From NCBI GenBank assembly GCA_015680685.1, contig MNCI01017909.1, forward strand, positions 1,543,054 through 1,607,053: a stretch of DNA of 64,000 nucleotides, in the 5' to 3' direction. The position numbers and the translations under genes are program-made. The notes below the pieces were generated by a model. The model searched no databases and was not told the DNA's origin. It worked only from the letters and a program-made list of their open reading frames with translations. The stretch's first letter is position 1; every line of letters starts with the position of its first letter. The stretch comes from Gnetum montanum (taxonomy: Eukaryota > Streptophyta > Gnetopsida > Gnetales > Gnetaceae). Below are positions 22,400-34,130 of this stretch, piece after piece.

Positions 22400-25300
22400 A
22401 TGAAGGGCAAAGGCACGCAGGAGAAAGGTAAAGGAAAGAAGGAGGCAACACTGGCTTTCATGGAGGAGAGTGAGGAGATGCTCCAATGCCTTCCTCAACC
22501 TAGGATCTCATCATGGGAAGGGTCCTTGCGTAGGTACACTCCTATTTTTTACATTTTTACCTTTGGTTATTTTTATTGCTATTTTGTGGAAGGAACGCGA
22601 GCACCCAAGGGCAGTGTGTGCATGTGCAGCGTGTGCTCCCCTGGGCATTCACATGGTATGCAAGAAACAAGGTCAATGCTCAGCGTAAACTACCTTTGAC
22701 GTGTGTCTTTTTTTGTAGCTAGTGTGCTCAATGTTCAGTGTATGAATTTTTTTTAACACATGGGGGTTAGCAACGTGCCTAAGGGTCCAGCATGTCAAAC
22801 TGGTACCATGTGAAAATTGGTAGTGTGCCCAAGTGGCTAGTGTGACCAACTAGGCAGTGTGACTAAATTGTCAGCATGACTAAGTGCTTGAAACGCCTAT
22901 GTTCAACATGTCTAGACGGCCCAGGTTTCTAACTGTCCAGCATGATCAACTGTCCAGCATGACCAACTATCCAACATGATCAAACTTCCAGCATGACCAA
23001 CTGTCTAGCATGACCAAACTTCTAGCATGACCAAACTTTTAGCATGACCAAACTTCTAGTAGGACCCAACTCTCAGCATGACCATGCTATTTCTAAATAA
23101 GTTATCTGTTTCTATGGTCTAATGTCTAATGTCCACGTAATGTGTTTAATTATTGTTATGTGAGGCGGTACCAGTTTTAAGTCATGATTCTAGGACTAAA
23201 GTATGATGTCAGTTTATTGTCTTGACACCAGGAAAAATATGTGTTAGGTGCTTTTATGTGTTTTGTGTTTTTTTATGTTTACTTACTTAGATTTCTGGCT
23301 ATGTCTAGGGGACTTAAACCTTTTCTTTTGGTGGTGCAACTCATGGGTGTGTTGTCATGGCTTGGTCCTTCGGAACCTGATGCACCTCAGCATGATATGG
23401 AGATTGGGTCTCAAGGATTATGATTTCGTGTAGGTGCTAGTGAATTTTTATCTTTTATCCTGCAGGGTTTTAGCATGGTGATTTGGTCTCATTTAAGTGA
23501 GTAGTTAGCTCGTAGTGTGGTTGAGACTATACTGCCTGGCTCATCCCATGACATATTGGCATTCATTGTTGATGTGGACAAGGGTCTATTTAAAGTTGGG
23601 AATGGTCCTACTAAAGGTCCTCAATCTACCCATCCTTTGACTCATGTTTGGGAGTTACCATCTTGTAGCCACTACAACAGCAGTAACACCCTTTTCCTAG
23701 CTTTTAGTGTACATACCTTGTTCCAAAATCCACCTGGAATCATGTACAGGGTAGAAATGTAAGCATTTTTTTATTTATCTTTATTTTTTTTGCTTTGGTA
23801 CTATACCATTGTTTGTGTTTGATTATCTTTTTCTTGGCAGGCCCGATTTTGATGAGCATGGAATGCGTAGGAATGATGATGGACTTGACTTAATGCGTAC
23901 AGCCTTGGAGGCTTTCATGGTGGACCCCACTCTTCGTGGTGCCATGTTGGCTCAAACCAAGGATGCTATTGTCCATTATCATAAGCATTTTTCTAGGGCC
24001 TTTGAACGTTGTGAAGCTCGTGGGTGGCTACATAAAGATTGGTCTCGCAATGGACCCACTTTCCCTCGAGCAGTTGACTCAGTGCCAAGTATCCCTGATC
24101 CATTTGCTAGTGGTAAGTGATTGTGTTATACACTTTGTTTTTATCTTTGCTACCCCATTGTTTTTCATGATATTGATGTTTTGTGTAACATGCTTTTATA
24201 GCGGATATTACTCCTGGTGGGGTTACCATCATGTCTGGCGTACTGAGGATACTCTTTTCATGAAGTATGGGGAGACAGAGGATTCACAATAGTGGTTGCA
24301 TAGAAAGGCACCTCAACATGTCATCAGTTTTCTTACCGATGTTGGTCTGATAGATCTGTTCAATGCCTTGACTCTTGTTGTTCCTGTGACTGAAATGGTT
24401 ACCATCATTGACTCTTTCAATGATGATGTTACTTATTTTAGCATGCAGGTCCAGGGGGTTAAGGTTACATTTCATCTGACTACCAAATTATTTTCAGATC
24501 TCTTTGGGGTACCAGCAGATGGTGTCAAAGTGGTAGTGGACAAGGTGAATAGGGAAGGCCACATGATTAAGGACCTTGAGGAATGGCTAGGCGTGCCACA
24601 GGTTCCAAGGGCTTCCCTATGCAAGTGGATACTAAAGTGGCGAAAGTGAATTTATTGTACCCATTGTTTAGAGCATGTGCATTTTCCAAGTCTCTTTCTC
24701 AAGTGAGAACTCTTGGGGTAGAGCTTGCACGTATCATGCGCTCGATCCTAGAGACTGGTATGCATTAAAACTGGGAAAATTTTCTAGTTTTAGGCTTCCG
24801 TGGGGAGATTATCAGATTATGCTTTAACGTGAATGCGCAATCCCACCTCACTTTTGCATTTTTCACGGGCTACCTCCGTAGGTTTGCCAACTTCTTAGTG
24901 GTTTATGGAGATAATCATTATGTGTTAAGGGACCTCTCACAATTGTCTCGCCCCTGTATCCGTCATTTATTTGACACCACTAGATCCCAAGATCCACCCG
25001 AAGGTATTGATGAATCATTCTCTGTTACCACAGGAGGTTCAGCCAGTTGTTCCCACCACTTTCATGATAGATTGGGGTTGGAGCCACCCATATTGCACAC
25101 AACTGTTAGGAGGGCCGAGCACTTGATCTAGGAGACCGTTGGGAAGGCCAAGGCTAAGGTGAAAATGGGTGAGCATCCGAGAGATCCTATTACAGAGACG
25201 AGGCCGTCGAGGGCAAAGAAGATTCGATTCACCTTGCCAAGAGTGGGTAAGTATTATCTTTATTTATTTATTATTATATATTTTTTTGTTTTAACTATTT

Positions 25301-27019
25301 TTATTACTTTTTGAATTCATTTTCTTACTTAAATATGCCTACCTATTATGTCATGCTAATTTCGGATGTGTTGGTGTTAGTAGAGGGTACCCATGAGAGG
25401 GGAAAGGAAGATTTAACCCCCATGGGTGAACCCGAAGCGGTTACCATTGGGTGTGATGAAGATGAGGAAACAAGGGAAGAAGCAGTTAAGGCGATTCTCG
25501 TCTTATGGGAAGAGGATGAAATGGGTACCATGGAAATGACCCTTGCTAAGGTTTTAGATGCTCTTAAGCATTCAAGCAAGGAGAAAGGTGTTTTTGATGG
25601 TTTCTTTCATGGGTCTCTACACCTTGGTGATCCGCCTGAGCTGACTAGCAAGGGGCCTCTTGGTAAGTCTTGTTAGCTTAATTCGCATTCCGTACGTCTT
25701 AGCTTTTCATATCATTTTGATTATCATGGCTCTCCTTAACATCAGACATGGATACCAAAGGGCCTGCAGCACATGTATCTCAGGCGGATGGGTCAGAGTT
25801 AGAGGCCCCAGTTGAGGTGTCTTCCCGTACAGATTCAACATTCGCTGATCCATTGAGGCCATGGCATGAGATGCCCAATAAGGTAGACTTTATTACTGGC
25901 ATTTTCAACAATGTGGTAGCTCGTCTACAAGAAGATGAACCTGAATTAGGTATGTGCATGTGATGTATAACATCGAATGACTTGACTTAGTTCGTTGCGC
26001 TTATTTGATTTTCCATTAGCTAAATTGTGTGCTTCTTGTATTGATAGGTGTCAAGCTTCAATGGGACCCTTCCAAGGCAACTCATATCGATGCTCTGCCC
26101 GAACTTCCAGAAGACATTGGGCAAGTTTCCAAAAATATTTATGATGTAGTCGTGGGTTGCGTGGTTCAAAATGCAAAGTCTCTCTAGACCTGCAGGTGCT
26201 TAATTGAACATTTATGGCAGAAGGTTTAATCGACAGAAAAGAATTTTTCCAAGCTAAAGGAAGAGAGGAATGACTACAAAGCCCATTATGATTTCGCATC
26301 TACTAGGTTGGCAGGTGATAGTACTTGACGTACTTCCAAGATCACCTAGGCTCATTATTGGAATGTCCTAAACAACAAGGTACAGGTGACTCGGGAGCTA
26401 GCTGAACAAAGGGCCCAAATCGATTTGTTGAATTGAAAATGTCAGGATTGGAAATCCTTTGCCACCAAAGTACGTAAGTGGGGCTATGATCAAAAAGATC
26501 AAAATTACCAGTATAAGAAGTGGCTGAAAGAAGAGTCCATTGAATGTCGTCGGTTGGAGATGTTTGTTGAGGGATTGGACTTGCGTACTCCCTATGATAG
26601 TTTTGTTGAATGTACGGTAGTGGAGGGGTCTCCTGAGTAATCCATTACCACTACCTCTGGGGAAGTTTCGGTAGGCTAATTCCCTCTTGAACGTCCTTCC
26701 TGGACATCAATGGACAAAGGTAAAGCTATTGTCAATGTTGATTTAGGTCTTGAAGAGGATTGGTCATGCATGCCAGAAGAAGAGATTCTTCGTCACATAG
26801 AAGTTGGTCTTAGAACATCTTCTCTTGTAAGCATTTCAGTCTTGTAGCCTTTTGTTGTTTTTGGTTAGTTGTTTAATTCTTTTTTTTTTTTACTAATTAG
26901 TTGTTTTCATACTTTTTTCATTGTAGGGTCATAATGGTGATGAGGGTGGCCCCAGTGGAGCAGGACCCGATGATGCAGAGGAGTTTGGGGATCAGCCCCC
27001 TCCTAGCACTGATGCCTAG
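22400..27019 (+). pseudogene. Antisense multi-exon accessory gene of element D (FCP1-like N-half, transposon-protein C-half)
   Basis: Eight exons with GT-AG borders are proposed: 22400-22533, 23309-23758, 23841-24112, 24202-25246, 25381-25662, 25746-25949, 26048-26826 and 26927-27019 (stop TAG). Exon 1 is Lys-rich. Exon 2 (450 bp, the same length as in E) has LKPFLLVVQLMGVL, then GASEFLSFIL and VIWSHLS, the layout of an FCP1/NIF-type HAD phosphatase, but the nucleophile Asp is replaced by Gln. Exon 3 has GWLHKDW. Exon 4 encodes an all-alpha domain (FLTDVGLIDLFNAL, LFSDLFGVPADGV, LRRFANFLVV) like plant transposon accessory proteins. Exons 5-8 are acidic or coiled-coil. In-frame stops and frameshifts occur, so this copy is probably dead. 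It lies opposite to gag-pol, between protease and RT. Confidence 0.7.
22925..23095 (+). repeat. 18-bp tandem repeat in intron 1 of the antisense gene (element D)
   Basis: About nine units of CTGTCCAGCATGACCAAC with changes. The core AGCATGACC is also the half-site of the palindromes in D's LTR U3. The intron also has two units of the GTC-type array at 23165-23235. Confidence 0.7.
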
Positions 27020-27284
27020 TTTAGCTTGTTATTCTTGTTAGTATTTTCATTTTTGTTGTAATTTTTTGTTTTTAACAATGAACGGGGACATGTAACCTAA
27101 TCGTGATATAATACAATACATTTACACATTTTTTTTTGTTTTTAAATTTTTGCAAACATAAGTGCATATGTAAGAAGAATGATAGTGGTGTAGATAAAAT
27201 GTAAAGGGAAATAATAATGTGTAAACATGAAATATTGCTAAGAATGTAAACAAGGAATCTGATTTTGATGAAACTAAAATGCAT
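27020..27284. other. Tail of antisense gene and deletion junction, element D
   Basis: T-rich sequence after the stop, probably the 3' UTR of the antisense gene. It runs into a protease cut off after the DEMLG residues (about 27290), so the protease C-terminus and the usual repeat array are missing here. Confidence 0.5.
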
Positions 27285-29456
27285 AATGTCCTAGCATCTC
27301 ATCTATGACCACAAACTCGGTTGACATGAAGAACTGGTCCCCCGCTATGAAGTCCAAAGTGAGTGTTCCTTTTACTATGACACGTGATCCGCTGAATGAT
27401 TTCAGGAATGTCGTGGATGTTGGTTTTATCTACTCTATGAGCCCTAATTGTTCGATGACGGGGAATGGTACTATGTTTTTGGCTGCCCCATCATCAACAT
27501 GCATCCTATGTATTTTAAACTGGTTGACTTGTATAGTTATGAACATAGGTGCGGTGGTGACTTCTCCTATTTTTTTATCTATTTTAATGTTATCTGCATG
27601 GAAGTCTAGTGATGTGGACCTTGATTTTTGATGTCGATACATTATTGCATGAGTGAATGATTTAGTTGCAGGTAAGTCTTTGCTGACAGGGATCGATGTT
27701 AACATACGTACTAGGGCTTCGCGGTGTACTTGAGAAGTCATCATTAGGTCATATAGGCTTAAGGAAGTGTTCTTTTGTTTGAGGGCCTATTTGGTATGTT
27801 CTTGTTGGTTGAGACTTTGCCCATTGGGCCCAACAGTGGTATTTCTTGAGGAAGGATTGTTGCGTGGTCAACTGTAACTGTTGGGCTTGGCTCCTCAAGC
27901 ATTCTTGATTTTTCAACTTGGTTACTTATGTTTGGCTTATTAGTTTTTGAAGCCATGGGTACAACATTTAACAGAGTGGATTTTTGGGGTCCTAACTCAT
28001 GACCTTTATGTTATCTTTCCAAACGTTCCCTGGTCAGCCTGTCTGCGAGGCGTTCTCGTGGAGGGTGCGGGGGAATCGTTGGGGTTTGAGCAACTGGTTG
28101 CTTCGAAACCTGAATGACGAATGAAATAGGATGGGTTCGCGATGGAACTATTGATGGTCGAGCATTAGGGTGTTTAGGCACCCGGATTATTAATGAAGTG
28201 GGACGAGTTTGTGGTGGGGCATTCATCATTGCCACCGCGGGAGGTACCAGGATGACAAATGGTTTTTGAGGTGTGGAGGATGTATATGTTGGAAACGGGG
28301 GTTGGGGAGATGGTTTTGGTCTTGTAGAAACACGAATCACAAAGGGTTTTCTAGGTATTTCTTGTTCTTTGGTGACATGGATTGTGTTGATCACGTAAGG
28401 AGCCTCCTTAGTGTTAAGGGGATCCTTATACATGCCCATAGATTGATTTTTTCATCTCATAGGGTTAGCTTCATCGAAGGTTCTTTCACCCCTATCAATC
28501 ATACGTTGTATGTCTTGTTTTAGGGTGAAATAATAGTCGGTTCCGTGTGCATTTCATTGATGGTACTCACAAAATCTATCTAGCCTAAAGCCTCTCAGAA
28601 CTGGAGGCTTATTCGATGTTGCCAAGCTTGGGTTTCTGACCAATTCACAGTATCAGTCATGTCTTTGGGCTCCTGCAAGAGACAATTGCTTATGTTTGAT
28701 GACCCTAGCCTTTAAAAGTTGATCCAGTAGTTGTGAAGGCTTCATGGGCAATGGTGTATATTGAGCAGGTTCTTTTCTCTTAAATGTACTTGTGTGACCC
28801 ATGTTAGTAGTTTTCATGAAGGATGGTTCAGATGTGGGTGCATGAACAGTTCTCTCATAGTTAATGGAAATAGTAGGTTGTTTCCCTTTCTATCCTGCGT
28901 TGTTGGGTTGAGCCGTCTCTGCTACTGCTGCCACTATTGCTTTAGCCTTGTCTTTGTCTTTCTTCATGTGTTGATTTTTAAAGGCTCAATAAGCGGGGTC
29001 ATGACTATTTTTGGCTATCTCCTCTATGTTCTTTATCTATACAAAAGCTTGACTTAGGGTGTGAGCATTTAGATAGTAGAGCCTTGACTTAATGAAATCA
29101 TTCATGGCTCATTTAAGAATTGTGAGTAGGTATGTTTCTGGGATTGGTTCGTGAAGTTCATTAAGTGTAGCACTTCATCTCTAAATGAATTTTTGCACAA
29201 GTTCTAGTGGTGCTTACTTTATCTAGATCAAACTATCTAAGGTCTCTTTGGGCTTCAGGTTGTACTTAAACCTGGTAACAAACTGGTGTAACAGATCCTC
29301 TAGAGAGGATATAGAGTTACGGGGCAAGGCTCTATACCAGTCCAGGGCTCTTCCAGTTAAAGACATGGTGCATACATGTAGGATTGCATGGGGCCAAGCT
29401 TGAAGCAATAGACATTCTAATCTGAATGTTACTAGGTGGCCATTGGGATCTCCTTC
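27285..29456 (-). pseudogene. 3' part of gag and truncated protease of element D
   Basis: Continues the gag of D after the E insertion. Gag core with the ALDWYRALPRNSISSLEDLL block (about 29370-29290), second half of gag with a Lys-rich patch and knuckle region (about 28600), Pro-rich linker (28439-28011), and protease from about 27744 with VHVDDGAAKNIVPF. The protease ends at about 27285 before the conserved FNLILG.PWL strand, so it lacks its C-terminal third. Several stops interrupt gag. E entered at the codons before the conserved YxGEGDPNAH region. Confidence 0.82.
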
Positions 29457-29461
29457 CCTGT

Positions 29462-31018
29462 TGTAACATCGAAAAACGTTGGCAGCTGGAAAATACCAAA
29501 CAAAATCCCACGTACACAGTTTTAACCACGGATCCGTGCGAGGGCTATGCTGGAAAAATGAATCTGCAGTGCCCTGAACAGTCTTGTCGATTAGATAGGG
29601 ACTTACTAATCAGTAAACCGATGAATATCTCGTGGAACGATCGGATTCGAGGAATCGCAAAATGAGGGGAAAATGATGTAGACAAATTGTAACGATGATA
29701 ACGCTAAACACGATAAGAAGAGGCTAGCACAAGAGAAACACGTAGTTTCAAGATCTACGCTTTGACTTGAAAGTTGTATATTTTATATATCTCATTACAA
29801 TGGGGAGACCCCGATTACTGGATGTAAAGCAAGCACAAAACAACAAGAAAATGGTCCAAACGGAAGTCCGATCTACCTCGTGGGCTAAAGCTGGGATGCA
29901 AGGAAGGTCAAGCTCTGACGTCTATCGATCAACTGTTTCTGACCAATAGAGCTTGCGAACCGTGCAAGATGATCCCACAATCTTGGATCTGCTTCTTTCG
30001 CCTTAGGTAGTTTCTATTTAGGATGGCCAGTGGTCACTGATGGAGAAAATTATGTCTTCTCCAAAGAACGATTACTCTTGTTGCCGATGCTCACACGAAC
30101 AGTTCTCTGTCTCTGCTGTAAGGTGATGCTGTCAACAATTGCCAAAGTGCTGCTCTCTGTATCTCTGCTCAAAAGTGATAAGTGCTCCAGTGCTAAAAAA
30201 AATACCTTTTGCTTCTTTGATCTGCCCACCCCTGTATCTTTGTCAACTGGGGTATTTATAGGCTGCGACGTCCTATGGAAAAGGTGCATCCCTGATGACG
30301 TGTGTCCCGAATGTTTCGGGTACTGTCGGTTTGACCATTTTTGTGTCAGATTTCATGACTACGCACAATACGCTTATTTGCATATTGTGCGTGTAAAGAA
30401 TAGATGCACGTCGGGCATGTTTCAACTGTCTTTGAGTTATATTACGCTCATTCACACTGCGTTGCGTGCACGAGCGTAACATAACATGGAAGCAATGGAT
30501 TCAAGCTGTTTTATGCTTGCTTATACAGCCTAGCATAATGAAGCGTAAACGATGTCTAGCTTGGCGATGCAATACGCTGTGATACGCTACGTTGCGTGAT
30601 GAGCGTATGATGAGCAATCACACTTTCTTAGACTTTTCCTTTGACTGGTTTGGAGCTCATTACGCTGCCATGCGTAATAGAGTGTAAACCTGACCTTGAA
30701 TAAAAGACTTAGCAAAATATACAAGAAGTCGCATATTATGCTGCTCAAGCTTCTCCCTATGCCGAAGTAACTAGCCTTCTGATGCTGGACTATGTTTAAA
30801 TAGAATCACGCTAAGTGCCATTACGCTACGTTGCGTGGTATAGCGTAAACAGAGAAAACATAGTAAGATTAGGAATTTGCACAAGAAGTTGAGGACTTGA
30901 TGCTACGCGCCTCTTGGTGTTGCTCTATTTTATTCTCCCTTCTAGAATTCTAACATGCACCCTTTCCTGAATTGCGAATCTTTGCCTGAGGCCGACTCAC
31001 AATTTTCACGGTGTTTCA
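29462..31018 (-). repeat. 3' LTR of element E (1557 bp)
   Basis: Aligns with 43246-44846. Differences in the first 200 bases are nearly all transitions. TATA box at 30249-30262. U3 (30440-30860) holds several palindromes built on TACGCT..AGCGTA, for example around 30590 and 30820. Confidence 0.95.
30249..30262 (-). promoter_or_regulatory. LTR TATA box (element E 3' LTR)
   Basis: Minus-strand CCTATAAATACCCC, matching 44033-44046 in the partner LTR. Confidence 0.7.
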
Positions 31019-32094
31019 ATGGCCCCTCTTTGTTGACGGTTGGAGGGCTTGCCCGAAAGACGTCGACAAAGAATACGAAACACTGGATTGGTAGAAGCAA
31101 GAAGAACGTCCATCCATGGCTACTCAAGGATTGCCCTGTCAACATGAAAGAGCAAAGCTGGAGGGAATGGGAGATAGAATGACATAGTAGGAAACAGGTT
31201 CAGAGAAGATGTAAAATGAGTCAAGATGGTAGGAGTATGGAATACGCTTACTGAGCGCATAGAAACGTACGCACACGTATGTCAACAAGAATGCTTTTAG
31301 ATGAGTGTAGCGCATCAGCCTGAGATCTCTCTATCACCGATTATAGCAGGAATGCTTGCAAAAGGAGCACGGCGCATCACTTCTGCGATATCTCTGCTAG
31401 TGTGAGTATGGAAAATGGATACTTGCGTATGGGAAGCGGGTGGTAGGGATGAAACGAAATAAGAGCTAAGGGTAGGATTATGAGAAGTATGCAGTTCTCA
31501 GTGGTTGGGCAAACCTAAGCAGCCATCTCAAGACGCCGTTGTTCTTCACCGCTCAGGTAAATGCATCTTTGAATGACATCCTCAAAACAAGTAACCTGCA
31601 ACCATAGAAGAAAAACATAGGACACCATTGCTCATGCGAATAAGAGATGATGTTGTCGAAACGAGCGCCGTTTGATGCAAGATAGAGCGATTGGGCCATG
31701 AAGAAAGAGCTCGAGCATGAGGGCGGAGCCACCAATCCTGACGATTGGCCCAGCATATCTTCGCCAAAAGGCATCAGACATAGTGTAGCTAACTGGTTGT
31801 ACAGGGAACCAGCTAGATGAATTTGTGAAGCCGACGTCCGATAGCGATGATCAGGGGAGGTTGCCGTTGGGGCTCCGGCTGGTGAGACTAAACTCTCAGA
31901 GGTACCACCGTTGCAGTGGGCGTAGCGGTGGCATCTCCGAGGGATCAGTAAGATGCCTCTCAGCTTATCCGAGGAATTAGTAGGATGCCGGTGGGGTGGC
32001 GATGCCTGGACTGTCCCAGTATCCCATCTCGTTTGTCGTGCAGCTGTACAGAGATGATCGCACTCACTTGATTTATATGGAAGCCGTCTGTAAG
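31019..32094 (-). other. Polypurine tract and 3' UTR of element E
   Basis: Minus-strand CAACAAAGAGGGGCCAT abuts the LTR. Just inside is gtcgacaaagaa, shared with C and D. Positions 31920-32000 hold a twice-repeated CCGAGG(A/G)AT..GTA(A/G)GATGCC block. No gene was recognised. Confidence 0.7.
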
Positions 32095-32560
32095 TCCCAG
32101 TTTTAACTCTTGGTAGACTGGCATTGCTGGTTTTAAGTCTCAGAAGACCATGGTCCCAGTTTAAAGTCCGGGCAGACCGAGAAATGCTAGTTTTACGTCA
32201 TAGCGGACGGTGGCGTATCTGATTTATGGTCTCAGCAGATCGTGCTGTGGATGTTAGTTTTGTGTCATGACCCAAGGACAGAGCTATGCTGGTTTTACAT
32301 CCCAACAGACGGCTACTTACCTTTGCTAGTTTAACGTCGTGGCGGACGCGTGCAAAAGATGCCAGTTTTTCTTCTTGGTGGACCTGTACAACATTGCTAG
32401 TTTTACATCGTAGCGGATGGTTACAACTTGCCAGTTTAGTGTCATAGCGGATGAATATTGCCAGTTTAGCGTCATGGAGGACGCGTGCAAGGAATGCCAG
32501 TTTAGCGTCGTAGCGGACGATGGTTGCCAGTTTAGCGTCATAGCGGACGTGTATTTCATA
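32095..32560. repeat. Palindromic minisatellite after integrase of E
   Basis: About fourteen units, e.g. CCAGTTTAGCGTCATAGCGGACG, spaced 25-50 bp. The GTC and GAC arms are kept in most units, while the 5-6 nt centre and the spacers vary. Minus-strand reading gives the pseudo-protein MTLNWQ repeats. Confidence 0.85.
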
Positions 32561-32585
32561 CCTGCTGTCGACACCGTAGATGCTG

Positions 32586-33755
32586 CTAAATGTAATACCG
32601 CTTCAAATACACATGATTTACAGGATTTGGTAGTTCATTGCCGTTGACATCTACTAACTTGAATGCTCCGTTGCTGTACGTGTCCACCACCAAGAAAGGG
32701 CCTTCCCAGTTTGCAGAGAACTTGCCTACTGGTTCATGCAGAGCCTTGAGAACTAGGTCTCCTTTCTTGATCAGGTGCTGTTGAAGGTTGTGACGATGCT
32801 TTTGTCTTTGTTTGTCTTGATACCTTTTAATCGTGTCAATAGCCTGTATCCACTTCTCTTCTACTGAATCCAGATCCGTGATTCGAGATTCGATGTGTTG
32901 AGCCTCATTTATAACCGTGGAGAGGACCATTCTCAGAGAAGGAATTTGCAACTCGAGAGGCAGCACTGCTTCAGACCCGTAAACTAGACTATAGGGCGTA
33001 CTACCCGTGGCCATCCTACAGGTAGTACGATACGCCCATAGCACATAGAGGATCTGTTCGTGCCACCGCCTTTTGTTGCCGTCGAGCATTTTCTTGAGCA
33101 GATTGATGATCACTTTGTTCGTTGCTTCAGCTTGACCATTCACTTGCGGGTAATAGGGGGAGGAAAAAGATTGTCTAATGCCCAGGTTATCACAGAAGGA
33201 TTTGGTTTCCGTGCTACTAAACTGTGGCCCATTATCGGTCACGATAGTCATCGGGAGACCAAATCTGGTTACTATATTGTCCAGGGTAAAATGGAAAATC
33301 TACTGAGATGTGATCTTTTGCAGGGGAACAGCCTCTACCCACTTTGTAAAATACTCAGTAGCAGTAATAATGAAGCTATGACCTACGGAATATTTTGGCG
33401 TGATGGGGCCTATAATATCTAGTCCCCATCGCTGAAATGGCCAGGTTATCTGCGTTGTATGTAATTCTGTAGGTGACACGTGTATGAGATTCACGTGACG
33501 CTGACACGTGTCACAAGTTTTAACCTTTGTCAGAAAATCCTTTTCCATGCACGGCCAGTAGTATCCTAAGCGACGGATTTTTAGGGCCATAGCCCGTGGT
33601 GCTATGTGGCCACCGCACAGTCCCTCGTGAACTTCGCCGACTACATGTTGTGCTTGGTTTTTGTCAACGCAAGTAAGCAGCACGCCATCAAAGGAGCATC
33701 TACAAAGAGTGTTGTCTCTGATGATGATATATTGCCTAGCCCACTTGTGGATCAC
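32586..33755 (-). pseudogene. Integrase of element E
   Basis: Open pieces 33755-33300 and 33251-32586 are in the same frame, split by one TAG at 33300-33302. The zinc-binding H..H (EVHEGLCGGH) and CDTCQRH are followed by WGLDIIGPI (Asp 1), TIVTDNGPQFSS (Asp 2) and YYPQVNGQAEATNK (Glu), so the D-D-E set is complete. Then come YGSEAVLPLELQIPS, typical of Tat elements, and a C-terminal domain with KFSANWEGPFLV. There is no chromodomain, so no obvious histone targeting. Confidence 0.9.
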
Positions 33756-34130
33756 ATCTTTCTACGCGCGCGTCAATTCAGATGGTAGCTTGCTCTGTAA
33801 AAGGTAAGTTTTAATGTCGTCGTACCATTCAGGTGTGCTTTCCTCGAGAAGAGAAGAGATTTGCACCATCTGAATGATAGGATCTGCGCAATCTGTTATC
33901 AATGCAGGGTAGGTGTCAAAAAGATGTGAAGGCACGTTTAGAGCCAGTGTAGCCAGTGCGTCGGCCAGTGTGTTGTCTGTGCGTGGCACGTGCTGGACAT
34001 CGATATTTGCAAATCAGCTTAGAAGATCTTTAGCTTTATCGCAGTAGGGTTGCAAATGTACAGCCTTGCAGGTGAAGACTCTTGTGATCTAATTTATGAC
34101 AAACATCGAATCGCCCCTAATCGCCAAGTG

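Noticed and set aside
22262-22699. Overlapping small ORFs around 22262-22699 as independent genes
   Set aside because: The minus-strand frame is a translation of the 17-bp array, and the plus-strand frames run past the exon 1 donor at 22534. Only exon 1 (22400-22533) aligns with E.
31553-31774. Short minus-strand ORFs in the 3' UTR of E
   Set aside because: No family resemblance, and no counterpart in the 3' UTRs of C or D.
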